From assembly GCA_031310005.1 (NCBI GenBank), contig CM062385.1, positions 682,001-746,000 of the forward strand: DNA of 64,000 nt. The letters run 5' to 3'. Source of the stretch: Dactylellina haptotyla (taxonomy: Eukaryota; Ascomycota; Orbiliomycetes; Orbiliales; Orbiliaceae). This document shows positions 36,404 through 49,500 of the stretch, piece by piece. The notes under the pieces are model-generated. The model did not search any database. It saw nothing but the letters and a program-made list of their open reading frames with translations, and had not been told where the DNA came from. The position numbers and the translations under genes were made by a program. The first letter of the stretch is position 1. Every line of letters starts with the position of its first letter.

Positions 36404-37384
36404 ATGCATTCAACTACTCATTTTCTATCCCTTCTCTCCCTCCTAGCGGTCCCTTCTCTTGCTAGCACAACATACGGCTGCTGGTCAGACCAATCCGTCA
36501 AATTCCACAAAGACTGCATGACTGCCGTGTCCGCGCTCGTACTATCGCAGACCGGACATGACGATAACGCATGGATCCCACCGTATTTCATCAACTACGC
36601 CTGGGGTAGCTGTAACGCCCGAATCCGCGGAAGCGACAGCGGCAACGTCGTCCCAGCGATAAATCTCCTCGCCTCCTTCGAGCAATTAGGCTCTCGATGC
36701 CAGAACGGTTTCTTCTATTACGACGGTGGCTGGATCGATGCAGAACTCAACGGCCATGCCGGCTTCAAACGAGAAGTCGCCAGCCCCGAACGTGTCGACG
36801 AAGCAAAGGTTACATGGAACACGACCGAATGGGTGCCGCATTACAATTCCAAGAAACCGAACTGGTTCCCCTTCAATGAAGAGAAGGAAGAGAAAGACGA
36901 CCACCCCAGATTGAACTCTACCAGACTCACAAAGCGAGACCAGATCGCGCAGTACAGTAATTCTGCGGGCACGTGGACCCTTCTCCGAACTGCCTCCGTC
37001 GTCATCGGATACCCACCACAATATTATACCCTCGTAGGAAGCATGATCAGCGAGACCGGGTATCTGATCGATAACGCGATTTCGTACACTGGCAATGACG
37101 TGCGGGTTACGGGAGTAGACGCACCGAACGGGTCTACGGTTAACACCATCGGGCTGGCGCTTCAATTGTCGACGGAACAGTTCCCGAACTGGGCTGCACT
37201 GTTTAACAACTTTGGGGATAGGGGTTATGTTGCCAAACAGCTGCTTTCGTCGGCTGCCACGGATTACTATGCGTCCAAGTTTACTGGTGCTATTTATCAC
37301 ATCCAGGATAGATATGGCAATGTGGTGTTTTCAGTCATGATCAACGGTGTTACGGGCAACGTCGGTGGATTTCCTTCTGGTTAA
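36404..37384 (+). CDS. Secreted preproprotein of unknown function, 326 aa
   Basis: Single exon. Signal peptide MHSTTHFLSLLSLLAVPSLA with likely cleavage after LAS. The N-terminal half has four cysteines (C26, C38, C70, C99), enough for two disulphides. Two Kex2-type sites follow, FKR at 121-123 and TKR at 176-178, flanking a charged linker, so cleavage would release a C-terminal part of about 148 residues starting DQIAQYSNSAG. Asn-glycosylation sites are at N139, N171 and near 243. The C-terminal part is Gly/Ser/Tyr/Asn-rich with predicted beta strands (VVIGYPPQYYTLVGSMI, AIYHIQDRYGNVVFSVMI). I do not recognise the family; an extracellular effector or wall protein is possible but unproven. 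Confidence 0.8.
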   Translation: MHSTTHFLSLLSLLAVPSLASTTYGCWSDQSVKFHKDCMTAVSALVLSQTGHDDNAWIPPYFINYAWGSCNARIRGSDSGNVVPAINLLASFEQLGSRCQNGFFYYDGGWIDAELNGHAGFKREVASPERVDEAKVTWNTTEWVPHYNSKKPNWFPFNEEKEEKDDHPRLNSTRLTKRDQIAQYSNSAGTWTLLRTASVVIGYPPQYYTLVGSMISETGYLIDNAISYTGNDVRVTGVDAPNGSTVNTIGLALQLSTEQFPNWAALFNNFGDRGYVAKQLLSSAATDYYASKFTGAIYHIQDRYGNVVFSVMINGVTGNVGGFPSG

Positions 37385-37894
37385 AAGCTTTTTTTTATAT
37401 CTTTTTAGATCGTTTGTTAGATAGACTCTTAGTCAATGCCATTCATGTATCCATATCCTTTGTATTTTAATTGTTCATAACGCATATACCAATTGCAGGA
37501 GTTAGGCTCTGGAATTCCTTACAATAGGCAGTACTAAACAGAGACTTAACGTATCTGTCTCCAATCTAGACACTTGTTTTCTTAATAAAATCACCCGTAA
37601 ATTTGAAAATCCGATGTACAATATAGTGTGAAATTAAAATGGCACGATTACCAATCCTCGAACTCTGTTGCATTGTGCCGCCCGAATGTGTTGCTACGAT
37701 GTGGTGTCCACGCAATTCGAGCTCCCGCCGTGAACAGACCCACGTCCCACAGCTGCATAGCTCCAACGACACCGCCTTCAACCTCACCACTTCTTCACGA
37801 CTTCACCACCACCACCATAATCTCCTCCCATCCTCGAATACCAATCCACGATACCTCTCGCCCACAGGACCCGTGAGGACCGCAATCGCCCGCC
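37385..37894. other. Spacer before the proteasome beta6 gene
   Basis: 3' flank of the secreted protein gene and the leader of the beta6 gene, with C/A-rich DNA from 37700 on. No other feature. Confidence 0.5.
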
Positions 37895-39038
37895 ATGGCA
37901 TCCTCATACATGCTCCCCGGTGCCCAGCAGGCACCGTCCTTCCACTCCCACCCCAGCACAGCTTCACAACCCAGACAGCACCACTGGAGCCCGTAAGCTC
38001 CCCCCATCCTCTCCTCGACATCTCCTACAGAACCAATATCGCACGCTTATAAAATATTTAAATACTAATCTTTCAAAATGTAACAGGTACACAGAAAACG
38101 GCGGTGTAATCCTCGGCATCGCAGGTAAAGACTACGTAATCCTCGCCGGCGACACGCGTTCCTCCGAAGGCTACAGCATCAACACCCGTACCGCCCGCAA
38201 GATCTTTGATGTCGGCAGCGGCCTGGTGCTCGGTGTCGTCGGTATGTCTGCCGACGGCGAGGAGCTTGCTAGAAGAGTCGCTCGAAAAATCGATGTACGA
38301 TACCGTCCCTCCTCCCACACATGCATATATACTTCATATACCCCTCCTCCCCTCCTCTCATTCAATCATATACAAATAAATACATTTTGGATATATCGTT
38401 AACATATCGAATGGATGAACAAAATGTAGGACTACAAACGTAGTCACGATAAGCACATCACCGTCAACGCGGCGGCAGTCATGCTCTCGCGCATCCTATA
38501 CCAGAAACGCTTCTTCCCCTACTACGTCCAACCGCTACTAGGCGGCCTCGACGAGAATGGTACAACTTCCAACCCCACTTTCCCCCTCCCATCAAATACG
38601 CCCTTTACTAACCGCGAACCCTTCTTTCTCTTTTTTTATATTACGATAATAGGCGTCGGCGCAATCTACACCTACGACTACGTCGGCTCCTTCGAGCGCG
38701 AATCCTCGCGTGCATTCGGCGCCGCCGCATCCCTGATAACCCCATTCCTAGATAACCAGATCAACCTGAAGAACCAATTCGAACCAGGCAGCAACGGCGA
38801 GGTACCGCGGAAACCAGGCGACATGCCCCGCGAAACCGTCGAGAAGATCGTCAAGGATGCGTTTACCAGTGCCGTCGAACGGCATATCGAGGTCGGTGAC
38901 GGGCTGCAGCTCGTAACGGTCATGCGGGCACCGCCGAAAGCGGAGGGCGCGGAACCAGAAGAGGAGGAAGACGAGAGGGAGAAGACTGCCGGCGGCGGTG
39001 TTATCTCCGAGGTTATGAGCGAGTTGAAGAAAGATTAA
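37895..39038 (+). CDS. 20S proteasome subunit beta6 (Pre7/PSMB1), 273 aa
   Basis: Structural, non-catalytic beta subunit of the 20S core. Exons 37895-37992, 38087-38294, 38430-38559 and 38653-39038; introns of 94, 135 and 93 nt, sum 274 codons. After a short propeptide comes the Ntn-hydrolase fold: YTENGGVILGIAGKDYVILAG, DTRSSEGYSINTRTARKIF, MLSRILYQKRFFPYYVQPLLGGLDENG (the beta6 hallmark) and YDYVGSFERES. The catalytic Thr1 is absent, as expected. The C-terminus has an acidic insert (EEEEDEREK) before a final SELKKD that resembles the usual beta6 end. A second proteasome beta gene (beta7) lies 13.4 kb to the right. Confidence 0.92.
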
Positions 39039-39752
39039 ACGCGAAAAGTGGGGGTGAGCGGGAGAGCAAGCACCTGTTACATTCTCATCTATCTATCTAT
39101 CCATCGTAGAATAGAAATGAGGTCTTAGAATCTCTCCATTGTAGTTATTTTTCTTCTTAGAAAAAAGTTGGATTTATGAATTCCAACCCCACATATACTA
39201 CGAATAAACAGGAGATTTCAATAACACGTGATTGATTACGACTTAATATTTTTTAAGAATTGGTGAAGAAAAACATTTCCGTAGATTATCTCCGATAGCT
39301 ATCATACTATAATATGTACTAAACGCACAGTTCTTTTTTATACTCGGCACCGTCGATGCTGAAAGAATCATATAGAAGAACCCAGTATATCGGGCTTAAC
39401 AAATTCATGAAGGTAAATCGAAGTGTGGGGAAGAATAGCAATAAATAAATAAAAATAGAAGGGAAGCACCAAGGCATCGTAACGGCCGTCCCATTTCATA
39501 GTTTATCATGTCTGTCGTCATATGATCAATACGGTGATCAGGGAGAAAGGAGGGGGAGTTCGAATGGTACAGGATAAGAAAAAAAAGGGTCGCGAAGGGG
39601 AAACGTGAAAATTAAAGAAAAACACAAGCGCCTAAAGCAATATCCTCTGATACACGCAAGAAAAAGAGTAAAGGGAAAAAATTACATCATAAAGGGCTAA
39701 ACCCACTCTTCCCGAAAGAAATCGCTTTTTAGTTCCAGTCAGTGAGATCGTA
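39039..39752. other. Convergent spacer
   Basis: Between the ends of the beta6 gene (+) and the RING ligase gene (-). AT-rich, presumably 3' UTRs; no gene seen. Confidence 0.5.
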
Positions 39753-42700
39753 CTAGTTATCCTCGTCACTAATCACAAATAGTGGACCACCTGGGCCTGA
39801 GTTATTCACCGCGTTCCCGTTTGTAAGCGGGTAACCGCGTCTCCGACCCGAAGCACTCGCAATGCTGTTTCTTGTAAAGGAGTGAGTAGGGGCCGTGGTA
39901 ATCGTTGCTTCCTGGCTCTGTGTTGCCGGGGTCGGTGTCACGGAATCTCTTCCGTTTGCACTCGCCTCCGCGCGATGATTAGCAGCAAGGATCCGCTGTT
40001 GATTGATCCTCTGCTGTAGAGACATCATGGCGGCGCTCGTGTGATTTGCGCTTCTCGTTCTCGCCGTGTTATTTGTGGTCGTTGTCGTGGAGGCTTGCCC
40101 ATTAGAACCGGCGCTTGTAAGATCTCGCGTGCGTCCCGCTACTAGATCCCGAGCTCTACGTTGAATCTCTTCGCGGTTAGTAGTAGTTTGAGGTTGAGCT
40201 CGTCCGGACCTAGCTGCCATTCGGTTCGTTGGTGTACCGGTACGCTGGATGTCCTGGGCTCTCAGAGCGGCGTTGCTCCTTCTTGTCCGCATGCTACCTC
40301 TATTTGTGGAGCCATTTTGAGACGTTGCAACTGTTGCGGCAGTACTAGATGTGACACTGGGGGAAACAGCAGATATCTCCCAAGCAGTCGGTTCAGATAC
40401 AACCGTGGAGATGTTTGCGGTCATTTGTTGAACGGGAGCTGAGATGATGCCGGGTCCTGGCGTTGATTCTGGGGAGGATAGGACGCTTTGCGCTCGTGAT
40501 GATCCCGGGCTTGTCACAGGGTAGGCTGGGGATGGTGATCCCAGCGATCCTACTGCCCTGCCATGGGCGGATGATACCGCTGTGATTGGACTTTGCCTGT
40601 GACCGGTATCCGTAGGGAACGGATTGCGTGCAGGACTACTGGTGATAAGGATTGGTTCGTTTAATTCTTGTAAATCGTGACTAGCAGATCGCGGTGCCGG
40701 CAGGACAGAGGTTCCTCCCTCTACTGACATGCCAAGCTGCTCAAGCTGCGATTCATTTCTCTGGGCGTTGAAGGTCCGCAATAGACGGTGGACAACAGGA
40801 TCCACGCCCACGGTGGGATTCGCGGGCCTGTTCAATCTGTTTCGGGAACCCGTTGGATGAGCTGTCGCAGCCCTTCTAAGATTCGACGAGGAAGTGGTGT
40901 TTCCGATTCGTCGACGATTAGGTCGCTGTCGGGGTAGGGAGTCATCCGATGATTCATCCTCATTAACCGAAGGTGTATCTTGTGAAAAATGATTTCCGCC
41001 ACTGCGATTGGCACGAGTCGATGCGTCAGTTCGGTTGGAGGTGATGGAAGCTAACGAGGTAGAACCTGCTCTCGAATGTCTGTCCATATCCAAATCTCCG
41101 TCATCATCCCTGGCGTCGCTGTCGTTCTCGCCATCGGCATCTTCGGGAACTTGAAAGGTGACTGTCCTCCGCCGCCTTCGAGGTGGAGTTGAACTTCGGT
41201 CCGGGAACACGGGCTCTCGTGGGTTTCTACTACGAGCACCGGTTGAAGTGGTCGCAGGCATGGTGCTGGCGCGAAGCGGCCCTGCCGGTCTCGGCATCTG
41301 GCCTATATCGCTCTCATCCAGACTGTCTTCGTCGTCATGTTCATCCCCCGTTGTTGTGTCGTGATCGAGTTGCGAATAGCCATCGTTGATGAGTCCCGCA
41401 GCTTCTTCATCGTCTTCATTATCAGAGCTGATGATAATAGTGCTTTGGTTGTAGTATCTATTCGTTCTGCCGGCTCGCCTGCTGACAACAGGTTCGTCTT
41501 CCTCGTCTTCTTCGTCTTCTTCGTCCTCCTCGTCGGAAAGGTCAGCGACACTTCTTCGAGCGTGGCGTCTGAGAGTCCTAGCGGTTGGGTGATGACGTCG
41601 CTGTCTGCGTTCTGGTGTATCATGTACTATAAAATCATCCAGCTCACTGTCATCTTCTTCCAACGTGTTTTCCTCGCTATCTTCCTCTGACGTTCTGCTA
41701 AAAGGTGAGCTGTGACGTATTGACCGACCCGGGCTCGAGAAAGTGGCACGAAGCATAGATCGTTGCGCCGCGGCCCTAGCTGCCAACGCTCTATCAACTC
41801 CGAATTGCTCTTCCAGAAAGTTTGGAGGAACTCCCAGGTGTCTCATAAACTCTTGGTGGTACTGATCCTGGAGAGCGAGTGCCAGTCTGTGATCCTCGTC
41901 GTAGTCCGGTTCCTCCCATGGTCCATTTTCACTATCCGGATAATCGTCCATATCATGCATATCTGCATCCAGGGGGTTTTCTGATCTATCTGAGATTGAT
42001 ATACTGTCGTCGTCATCTTCTTCGTCGAGATCGGATTCTTCTGAGAAATCGCTTGCGTCGCTGATATCGCTGTCGTTGCCCGGCATTTCGGAAGCGTGAA
42101 ACCGTCGCCCACAATTCGGACACCTTCGATCTTCGATCTCCCACGTGCAATCCGGACATCTGGCTACGCCGTCTTCGGGGTCGTATAGAGCATTACCACC
42201 GTTGGCCTTCTTGGCAAACATACCGGTGAAGAGACCTTTGGGGTCATTTTTATCGGTTTCTACCATCTTGAGGGCTTCCTGTTGTTGACTCCGCAACGCT
42301 TGTCCCTCATCATGTGGTGATTGTAATTCGGCCCGTATCACGAATGTATCTATCATACCCCGAATCTGCATTCAATAATATTAGCGTGAATGATACGCCG
42401 AGTAATGACATCATGGTATCCAGACGTACCAGATACGCAGGGGCCGGTTGGTGTTTAACACGCGCACGGCACTCTGGACATGTCTTCTTTTGCTTGAACC
42501 AATCCTTTAAGCACTACTCGCGACCCACATGTGTAAGTAAACCACCTTGTCACTTTCTGAGTCAAGGAGAAGGGAAAAAAAAGGCTTCCGTCGAATCTTC
42601 ATACCGAATAGCAGAACACATGACCGCATCCTAACGAATATGGCTCGAAGAGAAAATCCTGGCAGACGACGCAAGTAACGCATTTCTGGAGCTTAGACAG

Positions 42701-43180
42701 ATCCGACTGGAGGTCTTTGATTTGCTGTTGTGTGAGAAAGCGAAGGTTAGCATGTGAGGTCCAAAAGAGCAAGATCCTTGTGGGTTGGCTAAGCGACAAG
42801 GCTTCGCTGCAGCAACGTACATCGTCTCGAGGGTCATATAGCGGGGCAGGAGGGCTGGCGGCTTTCGGGTCCCCGTTCACTTGGTTTGACAGGCTGGCCG
42901 GTTCGCCGCCGTTCTGCGAGTTCTTTGCGACTTTGTTGGACCTAGATCTTAGAGCTGGCATGCTTGCGGACGCGTTTAGCCCATCGGCGGGTTCTGTTGA
43001 AGCTCGTTTTAAACTGGTGGAGGCGGAGGTAGAAGATGATGAGGATGCAACAGTCTGTTGGGGTAGGACGAGGTGACCGTTGGTATTTGTAGGGGAGGTG
43101 GTGGGTGGTTTGACAGCTGCGGAGCTGGAGAAGAGGGACGAGGTGCTTTGGATTGGTCGAGTGGGAGCTGAGAAATCCAT
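39753..43180 (-). CDS. RING-finger E3 ubiquitin ligase, 1090 aa
   Basis: Minus-strand exons 43180-42605, 42513-42430 and 42365-39753; introns of 91 and 64 nt in phase 0, sum 1091 codons. The C3HC4 RING lies at about residues 168-208 and spans intron 1: CVTCVVCQDFLFEPYSLGCG, HVFCYS, then CLKDWFKQKKTCPECRARV. A C2-C2 zinc pair follows near 285 (CPDCTWEIEDRRCPNCGRRF). After that, long acidic stretches (SDLDEEDDDD, DEEDEEDEEDE) and a Ser/Thr/Asn-rich disordered C-terminal half of some 700 residues. Transfer of ubiquitin is inferred from the complete RING; the substrate is unknown. Large RING proteins of this shape are found across filamentous ascomycetes, but I cannot name the orthologue. Confidence 0.85.
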
Positions 43181-45040
43181 CTTGGGCGAACGAGGCTTCC
43201 AGCAGGTGAATTAAGATTTGAGTGTTTCTGAGCGTGAGCCGTCTGGAAGTTCCCCGCAGAGAAGATCCCCTGAGCCGTGGGTGAGGTGGTAGGATCTAGC
43301 TCTCTCTAGGCGGAGAGAGTTCCGATGATGACATGGAAGGGCGGACGGTGATGGGTTTGGAGGAAATGGGAGGGAAACTAAAGTTTTATATCGAGGCTTA
43401 TGTTAGACGAGCAACAACAAACAGGCAAGCGACGTTTGAGCCCAGCAAGGGGGGGAGGACGACCCAAAGAGGACGGTCGAAAAGACGGCTAGACGACTCC
43501 ACGACTCGCTCGCTCCAGTTGGGAGGAACGAGGTTTTTTTATTTATTTTTTACACAAGAGTGGAGAAGACGGAGACAGGATTGTGGGCAAAAATAATATC
43601 AAGGGTCTGCGTGTGGAGTGCACTTTTTTTTTTACTGCGTCTCGTAAATTGTGATTTGACAGGCAAAAGAGAGGGAGATGTGATGGGAGAATGTAGGCCG
43701 GAGAGATTGGTTGGCTGGGTCAAGATGCGTCGTTCGTCTCTCTCGGTTGTGGGGCCAATACCTCCCAAGCAGCTCGCAGCAGGACAGGAGCCGTCAAACC
43801 AACCGCGAGATCGGAGAGGGAGAGCGCGCAGATGCAGACGGGGGCAGGAAGAGGAGGAAGAGATGGGCTGAGGCGGGATGCACTGCAGATGGGGAGGATA
43901 AGGGCTATACCAATGATGTGGGGGAGTGCTCACAGCAGGTGGGACAGGACACCTTGAAAGCTGGGGATATAATGGATTCGGCCGCCGGGAGATTGGATGG
44001 AGCTTGACAGGAGGAGTAGATTGATTGGGATGCGGATACCAGATGAAGAACGAGACGGACAGGATGTAGTACGTTAAGTGATGCAAAGCAGAATTCGAAG
44101 TCTTTCTTCTTGAGGGGCTGCTAACTTGCGACGGTGAGATATAAAAAGCGAGTACGATGATGTATGATGTATGATGATGTTATGGTATATCGGAATGCAG
44201 TGTACAGAGAGCCGTGTCGGAGAGGGTCGTCAGATGGATATAAAGACGGATGTTCGTGTGATCGTTGGAGCAATAAAATATATAAAATAATAATATAAAA
44301 AATATAAATGGGTTGACCGGTCATGAGTTATATATCATCATTATACGTCTCGATAGGTAGTACAGGTTCATTATCCTCGACCAGCGGGCGCTTCTTCCTT
44401 TCTTTCTTTCTTACCAAGCTTACCGGAAGCTCTGTAAAGGTTGGCTTGTGTCGGCGACGACGGCGTTCCCAGTGGGAAAGGGCGGTCTCTAGCGACGACG
44501 CCCGGGGCAACACGAGGGACGGGGGGAGGGGTGAGGTTGAAGAGCGAGAGTGGTGGCAGTGATCGCAAGAGCGAGTAGCGGTCAGTGGTTGTAGTAAAAG
44601 GCGGAGGCGGAGAGAAAGAAGGTGGGATGTTTTTCGTCTCCTTCCGTCGCCTCGGCCGGGAACTCGAGATATAATCGGTTTGGGGGCCAGGTGCCAAAGG
44701 TGGAGAACTTGCTGCTTAGCTCTGCTTACTAGCAGGCGGGCGGAACAAGTAGCTAAACCTTGTCGGCTGTCCCTCCGCGCGAGCTCTCAAAGTGGAGCGA
44801 TTCTCCTCTTCTCGATTCGATCGAATGCGTATTTTTATCTTCCTTGATCTTAGTCTCTCCTGCTATTTTATTCTATTCCGGCGGATACGTCGAAAATAAA
44901 AAATAAAAATCGGCCAAAGCAAAAAAAAAGGTGAGGGCGGGAAAGCCACGACAGGGCTGCGGTGTATGTATCACTCACGCACGCAACATCCGCAGGAGCA
45001 GCAGGGCAGGTAGGCAAGCAAGCGGGCAGCGAACAGGCGA

Positions 45041-45063
45041 GGGGGGGGGGGGGAAAGGGGGGG
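45041..45063 (+). repeat. Poly-G run (G13-A3-G7)
   Basis: Thirteen G, three A and seven G in a row. Such a run can form a G-quadruplex and is prone to length change and to assembly error. Confidence 0.6.
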
Positions 45064-46021
45064 AACCCGTACATATATTATATTATAACCATCGAGGAGG
45101 GTCGAAAAGTGTGGAGTTGGAGGGTGGCCGGGATATAATATTATATCCCTTTCTCGTGGACGACGTGGGGTCACAGCATAGATAATATCAACCTGTCAGC
45201 TCGTGGCCTACGGTGATGAGCAACACCACCACCACCCATCCTCACGCTTCATAGCTTTCTGGAGACAGAGTCCAGATGAAGACGAAGAGGGAGCAGAAGA
45301 AGAAGGCATGTCATCCCATTGGCATTCCTGTTCAGATGTCCCGTCTACTCCGGACGTGCATGTCGCCCATCGGCTACCAGGTAACTGTACCCTTCCTCGA
45401 CGCCATTCGACAGCGTACCGCCTCCACCTACTCTTTCATGCGAAAACGAGCTCCTTGCCGATGGCCCAGGCCTCGAATGATTCGCCATCTCCCGCTAGCT
45501 CTGGCCAGGGTTCAAGGGCATTTCAAGGGCCCTTCCCTCCAAAGGCACTACTCGCAGTATCGATAACAAACATGCATGAAACCACATCCGGATCTGGTTG
45601 ACCATGGGCCACCACAAACTGAGGGATTGGCTGGCGATGGTGGGGCTGACATGCTGTACTCGCCTGCACCCGTTGGCCGTTCGTTCACGTTTCTCTTTGC
45701 TCAAGTGCACGAGCGAGGCCTCCCTCGAGCCTAGTTGTCTCTTCCAGTCTTTCTTCCCAGCTCACCTGTTAGCACGCGCATGCCCGGCCTAGGTTTTTCT
45801 TTCCCTTATTAAACCTACCTTGCTCTCTGATATTTCTTTTATGGTATGAATTCCTGCTTCGGGTAGCTGTGGTAACAGTGCTGCCGCTCACAGGGAAGGC
45901 CCATGAACGAATGGATGGGTGAATGGGTGGAATGCGGCTGCGGATGGCCTGCCAGACAATTGACAACACCAGCCAACACATCACTGCTTGCGCTTGACGT
46001 CGACGTCTGACACCCTCATCG

Positions 46022-46045
46022 ACATGTTAACATGTTAACATGTTA
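46022..46045. repeat. Three copies of ACATGTTA
   Basis: An 8-bp unit repeated three times; the unit junction TTAACATGTTAA is self-complementary, so the repeat is nearly palindromic. It lies in the spacer 3' of the AP-3 delta gene. Confidence 0.55.
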
Positions 46046-46541
46046 TAATAATACGAATGCGAATGCATCTCTCGGCTAGTTGGCTAATGGGTTTGCTGTC
46101 TGGCCGCCTGGACCCATAGCTAGCCAGCCCTCGATCGTTTCTTGCCAACGTGACTTGTATTCTTCGGTCCCATCGTTTTTCTCTTCGTGATCTATGACGT
46201 GTCCCGCCATCGTCATAGCTGCCGCCATCAACCTGCTAGCATGCGCATTCTCCTGCGGCTCCACCTCTGACGATGGTACCGATTTGCCTGATCGATGGTG
46301 AAACGAGAGCATCACATTCGGGGCCCAATGGCTCGATCCGTTTTGCATTTTGCATGTTTTTGATTTATCTCTCTCACTCTGTTTTGCATTTGCAGTACAC
46401 TGTGCATGTCGAGAAGGTTTGCATTGGTTGCAGGCTTGATTTGATATACCATAAAATTCCTTGCTACCACCACCACCGTGACTACTGTACAGCCAACAAT
46501 CCATCGTCTCTCTCCAAGACTACGTCTCCGGATGCACCACC

Positions 46542-49500
46542 TCACCCGGCATCCTCTCCGGCTCCGGCTCCCGCTTCCGCTATCGACGATCTCCTCTTCT
46601 TTTTCTTCTTTTTGACAACTGGTATGCTCCCTTCGGCTTCGTCCCCTGCTGCCGTTGACCCTCCCGCTAGCCCTTCTTTAGCCTCCCCTTCCTTCTTTTT
46701 CTTCTTTTTCACTTTTTTCTTCTCTCCTCCATCGCCACCCTCACCCTTTTTGACCACCTTCTTTTTCTTCTTCGCCACCTCCGTCGCCTGCTGCGATATT
46801 TGTGGTGCTGGTGCTTCGACGGTCTGCTGAGCGTTTGCAACCCTAACCCTCTCAGCCGCTCGCGCCATCTCCCCCCTCAGCTTCTCGACCTCCTTCTTCG
46901 CCTTTGCCACTTCCTCCTCCTGAGCTATCAGGTCCTCCTCTGGTTCCTCTAACGAGAATCCCACGAGGTTGCTGGAGTCGATATTCAGAATATCCCTGCC
47001 CTTCCCCTTCTTCCCTTTCCTCCTCACACTCCCCACCCCAACAGCACCCACGCCCTTCTCCTCTTCCTCCTCCTCCTCCCCATCATCTCCCTCCCCTTCA
47101 TCACCCGCAATCTCAACTCTCACTTTCGGTACCGACCTTCCGCTGTGAACACTACCCTTGACCAAATCCGCTCCATCTCCCAACTCGAGCTTCATGATCG
47201 GGATGCTATCAATATCAAAATGCTCCCCACCGAGCGGGTTAGGCGACGTCCTCCCGCTCGCCCCAGCACTCCCAATGTAAAACGGATCGTCTTTATTCCT
47301 CTCCCTTCTCTCTGCCTTCCTCCTCGCCACAATATCCGGATCAAGATAAGTATCCTCCCCGGATTGATATGACCCAGAATGCCCGGCAGCGTTGCTACCG
47401 CTATTGTTCGCAGCAGCAGCAGCAGCAGCCCGATCGACCCTCTGCGCCGCGGTCTCAACCACAGCTGCAGGCTTCTGATAGTAAAACTTCTCAAATTCAT
47501 CATCGGCCGCGATAGCCGCTGAATCGAGATCTTCCGCACCCGCATCGTAGTCCGCGGAACTTAACAAGAACGCCAACTGTGAATTTATTGGTGCCTCCAA
47601 GTCCAGCGCATCCGGTATCGGGACTTTGCGCTGCGCCCGCGGCGCAACAGGGTTGAGTTCAAACCCGTGGAATAAGCTCGGTATCGCCTGCGTGAGTATC
47701 AACGGCGGATCGTATTCCTCTTGCATGCCCTCGTCGTTCTCGTCGGGCACCGCTGTATTCGTAGACCCCGTAGCAGGTTGTTCGGCTATAGCCTCCTTCG
47801 CCAGCCTGAATATTTCCAGAAATCCAACAGCACGCTCTTGTACCTCCAGATGCGGAGACGAGGCGAGCGACTCTAGAAACTCGACGACGCGGTTCGTCAG
47901 GAACGAAACCGTAGTTTTGCGTTCCGGCGTCCACGGAATAGAATCATTCGAGGTTAGGTACGAGTAGACTTTTGGTATAGCTTGAACGTATGTCGCGACC
48001 ACATCGGCCGGTAACGACGCATTTGAAGCTTGCAGTAATGAATCTATCGTCTCGTTCGGATTCCGTAGATGCCTGTCTCCAATGTTAGCATTTATCTTCC
48101 ATCAATTTTAGTAAAGTTACGTGGGCCAACATACTCTGCAAACTCCCCGACGAGCCATGCCGCTGCTAGAAGAACTCGCTTCCCTCCACCCCCACTCGCC
48201 GGAAACATGGTACTACTCCTCCCCACCAGCAGCTCCGCAGCCTCCGTCGCCTGCCTTCTCACTGTCTTGACTCTCACCGCCACATTCCTCAACTCCTTCC
48301 CGATCTCCTCCCCGACATCCGCCTTCCCCGCAGCCGCCATAAACGCCTCCTCGAAATCCTCATCATCCAGCCCCTGCCCGCTATTCTTCTTCATATCCCC
48401 AGGACAATACCTCACCAACTGTACCAAAACATCGATATACCACTCGAAATCCGGCATATTCGCATAAGTGTCCTTACTACACATCTCCAATATCCTCCTA
48501 ATAACCCCATCCTTATAATCATCCGGCAAACTAACGGGTGCCTTCTTCGCCGCGGCCCGAGCGGTCTGCCGTACCGCCAGCCCCTCCTCCTCCGCATCTT
48601 CCTCATCATGCTCTTCCTCAGCATTAGCCATCGCGGCGTCCGCATCATCATCCTGCGAAACGGGCTTTAACTGCCGCAACAGCCGTCCGACGACCTGTTG
48701 CAGAATGTCCACGTCCACCATGCCGACTACCAGCTCTAGCGCGCGGAGTCGGATACTCACGTCCTCGTTGTCTATACATTCCAATATCACATCCTTCTCC
48801 GCGGCGACGAGGTATCCGTGCGTTTTCGTCATTTTGGCTAGGGCCAGCAATGCGACGTATTTAGGATTACTGTCATCTTCGAAGAGGAGGAAACCTCGGA
48901 GTTTGCTAACGCAGAGGGTGGCGAGGTCTTCGCCGTCTGCGGTGCCCGCGAGGTGGTTCAGCAGGCCGCCGGAGATGAGGCCGTTGATGCATTCGTAGAG
49001 CAAGGACATGGCGTTGGTGGTTTTGATGATATTGGAGATTGGCGGGACGAGTTTCTTGACGAGACGGGGTTCGAGAGGGGTCAGAGTGGCGAACTTGTTT
49101 ATTCCTCTACTATTAGCTCTACTATTTTGCGTGTGGCTTTTAGGAGTAGTATGCTTATGCTTACCAATTTTATGATTTTGATCGTCATCCAGTTGTTCTT
49201 CGATGTAGTGAGGAGATTGAATAGCTGCGGTGCTAAGGGTAGATAATTCTTCGGGTTCTTCCTCGCCAGTTCGCAGATGACGTTGACGGTAGCGGATACC
49301 ACAGCTACGCATCGATTTTTTTTAGCACTATACCAACTGGGAAATTTATTCGATGAAGTTTCTCACTTTCGTCACTATCTTCCAATCGTTCTCGTAGTCT
49401 TGGAAAGCTCGAGCGTAGGGCTTCCGGGAATTGTAGGAATATCTTGTACATGACCAACACCGCTTTCTTGCGAATATACGGATTCGAATGGTTCATTTTA

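Larger units (their letters stand above)
43181..46541. other. Long spacer between AP-3 delta and RING ligase genes
   Basis: About 3.4 kb without a supportable gene; it should carry the RING gene promoter and leader and the AP-3 delta 3' UTR. Frames around 43560-44086, 45203-45601 and 46076-46504 have no domains, and none has a supported splice structure. The region is rich in purine runs and short repeats, including a long G run at 45041. Confidence 0.45.

Noticed and set aside
43550-44086. A 178-codon minus-strand frame 5' of the RING gene
   Set aside because: Pro/Ser/His-rich translation of a pyrimidine-rich strand with no conserved motif.
45203-45601. A 132-codon plus-strand frame in the long spacer
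   Set aside because: Low-complexity, no domain or splice context, and overlapping frames in other phases.
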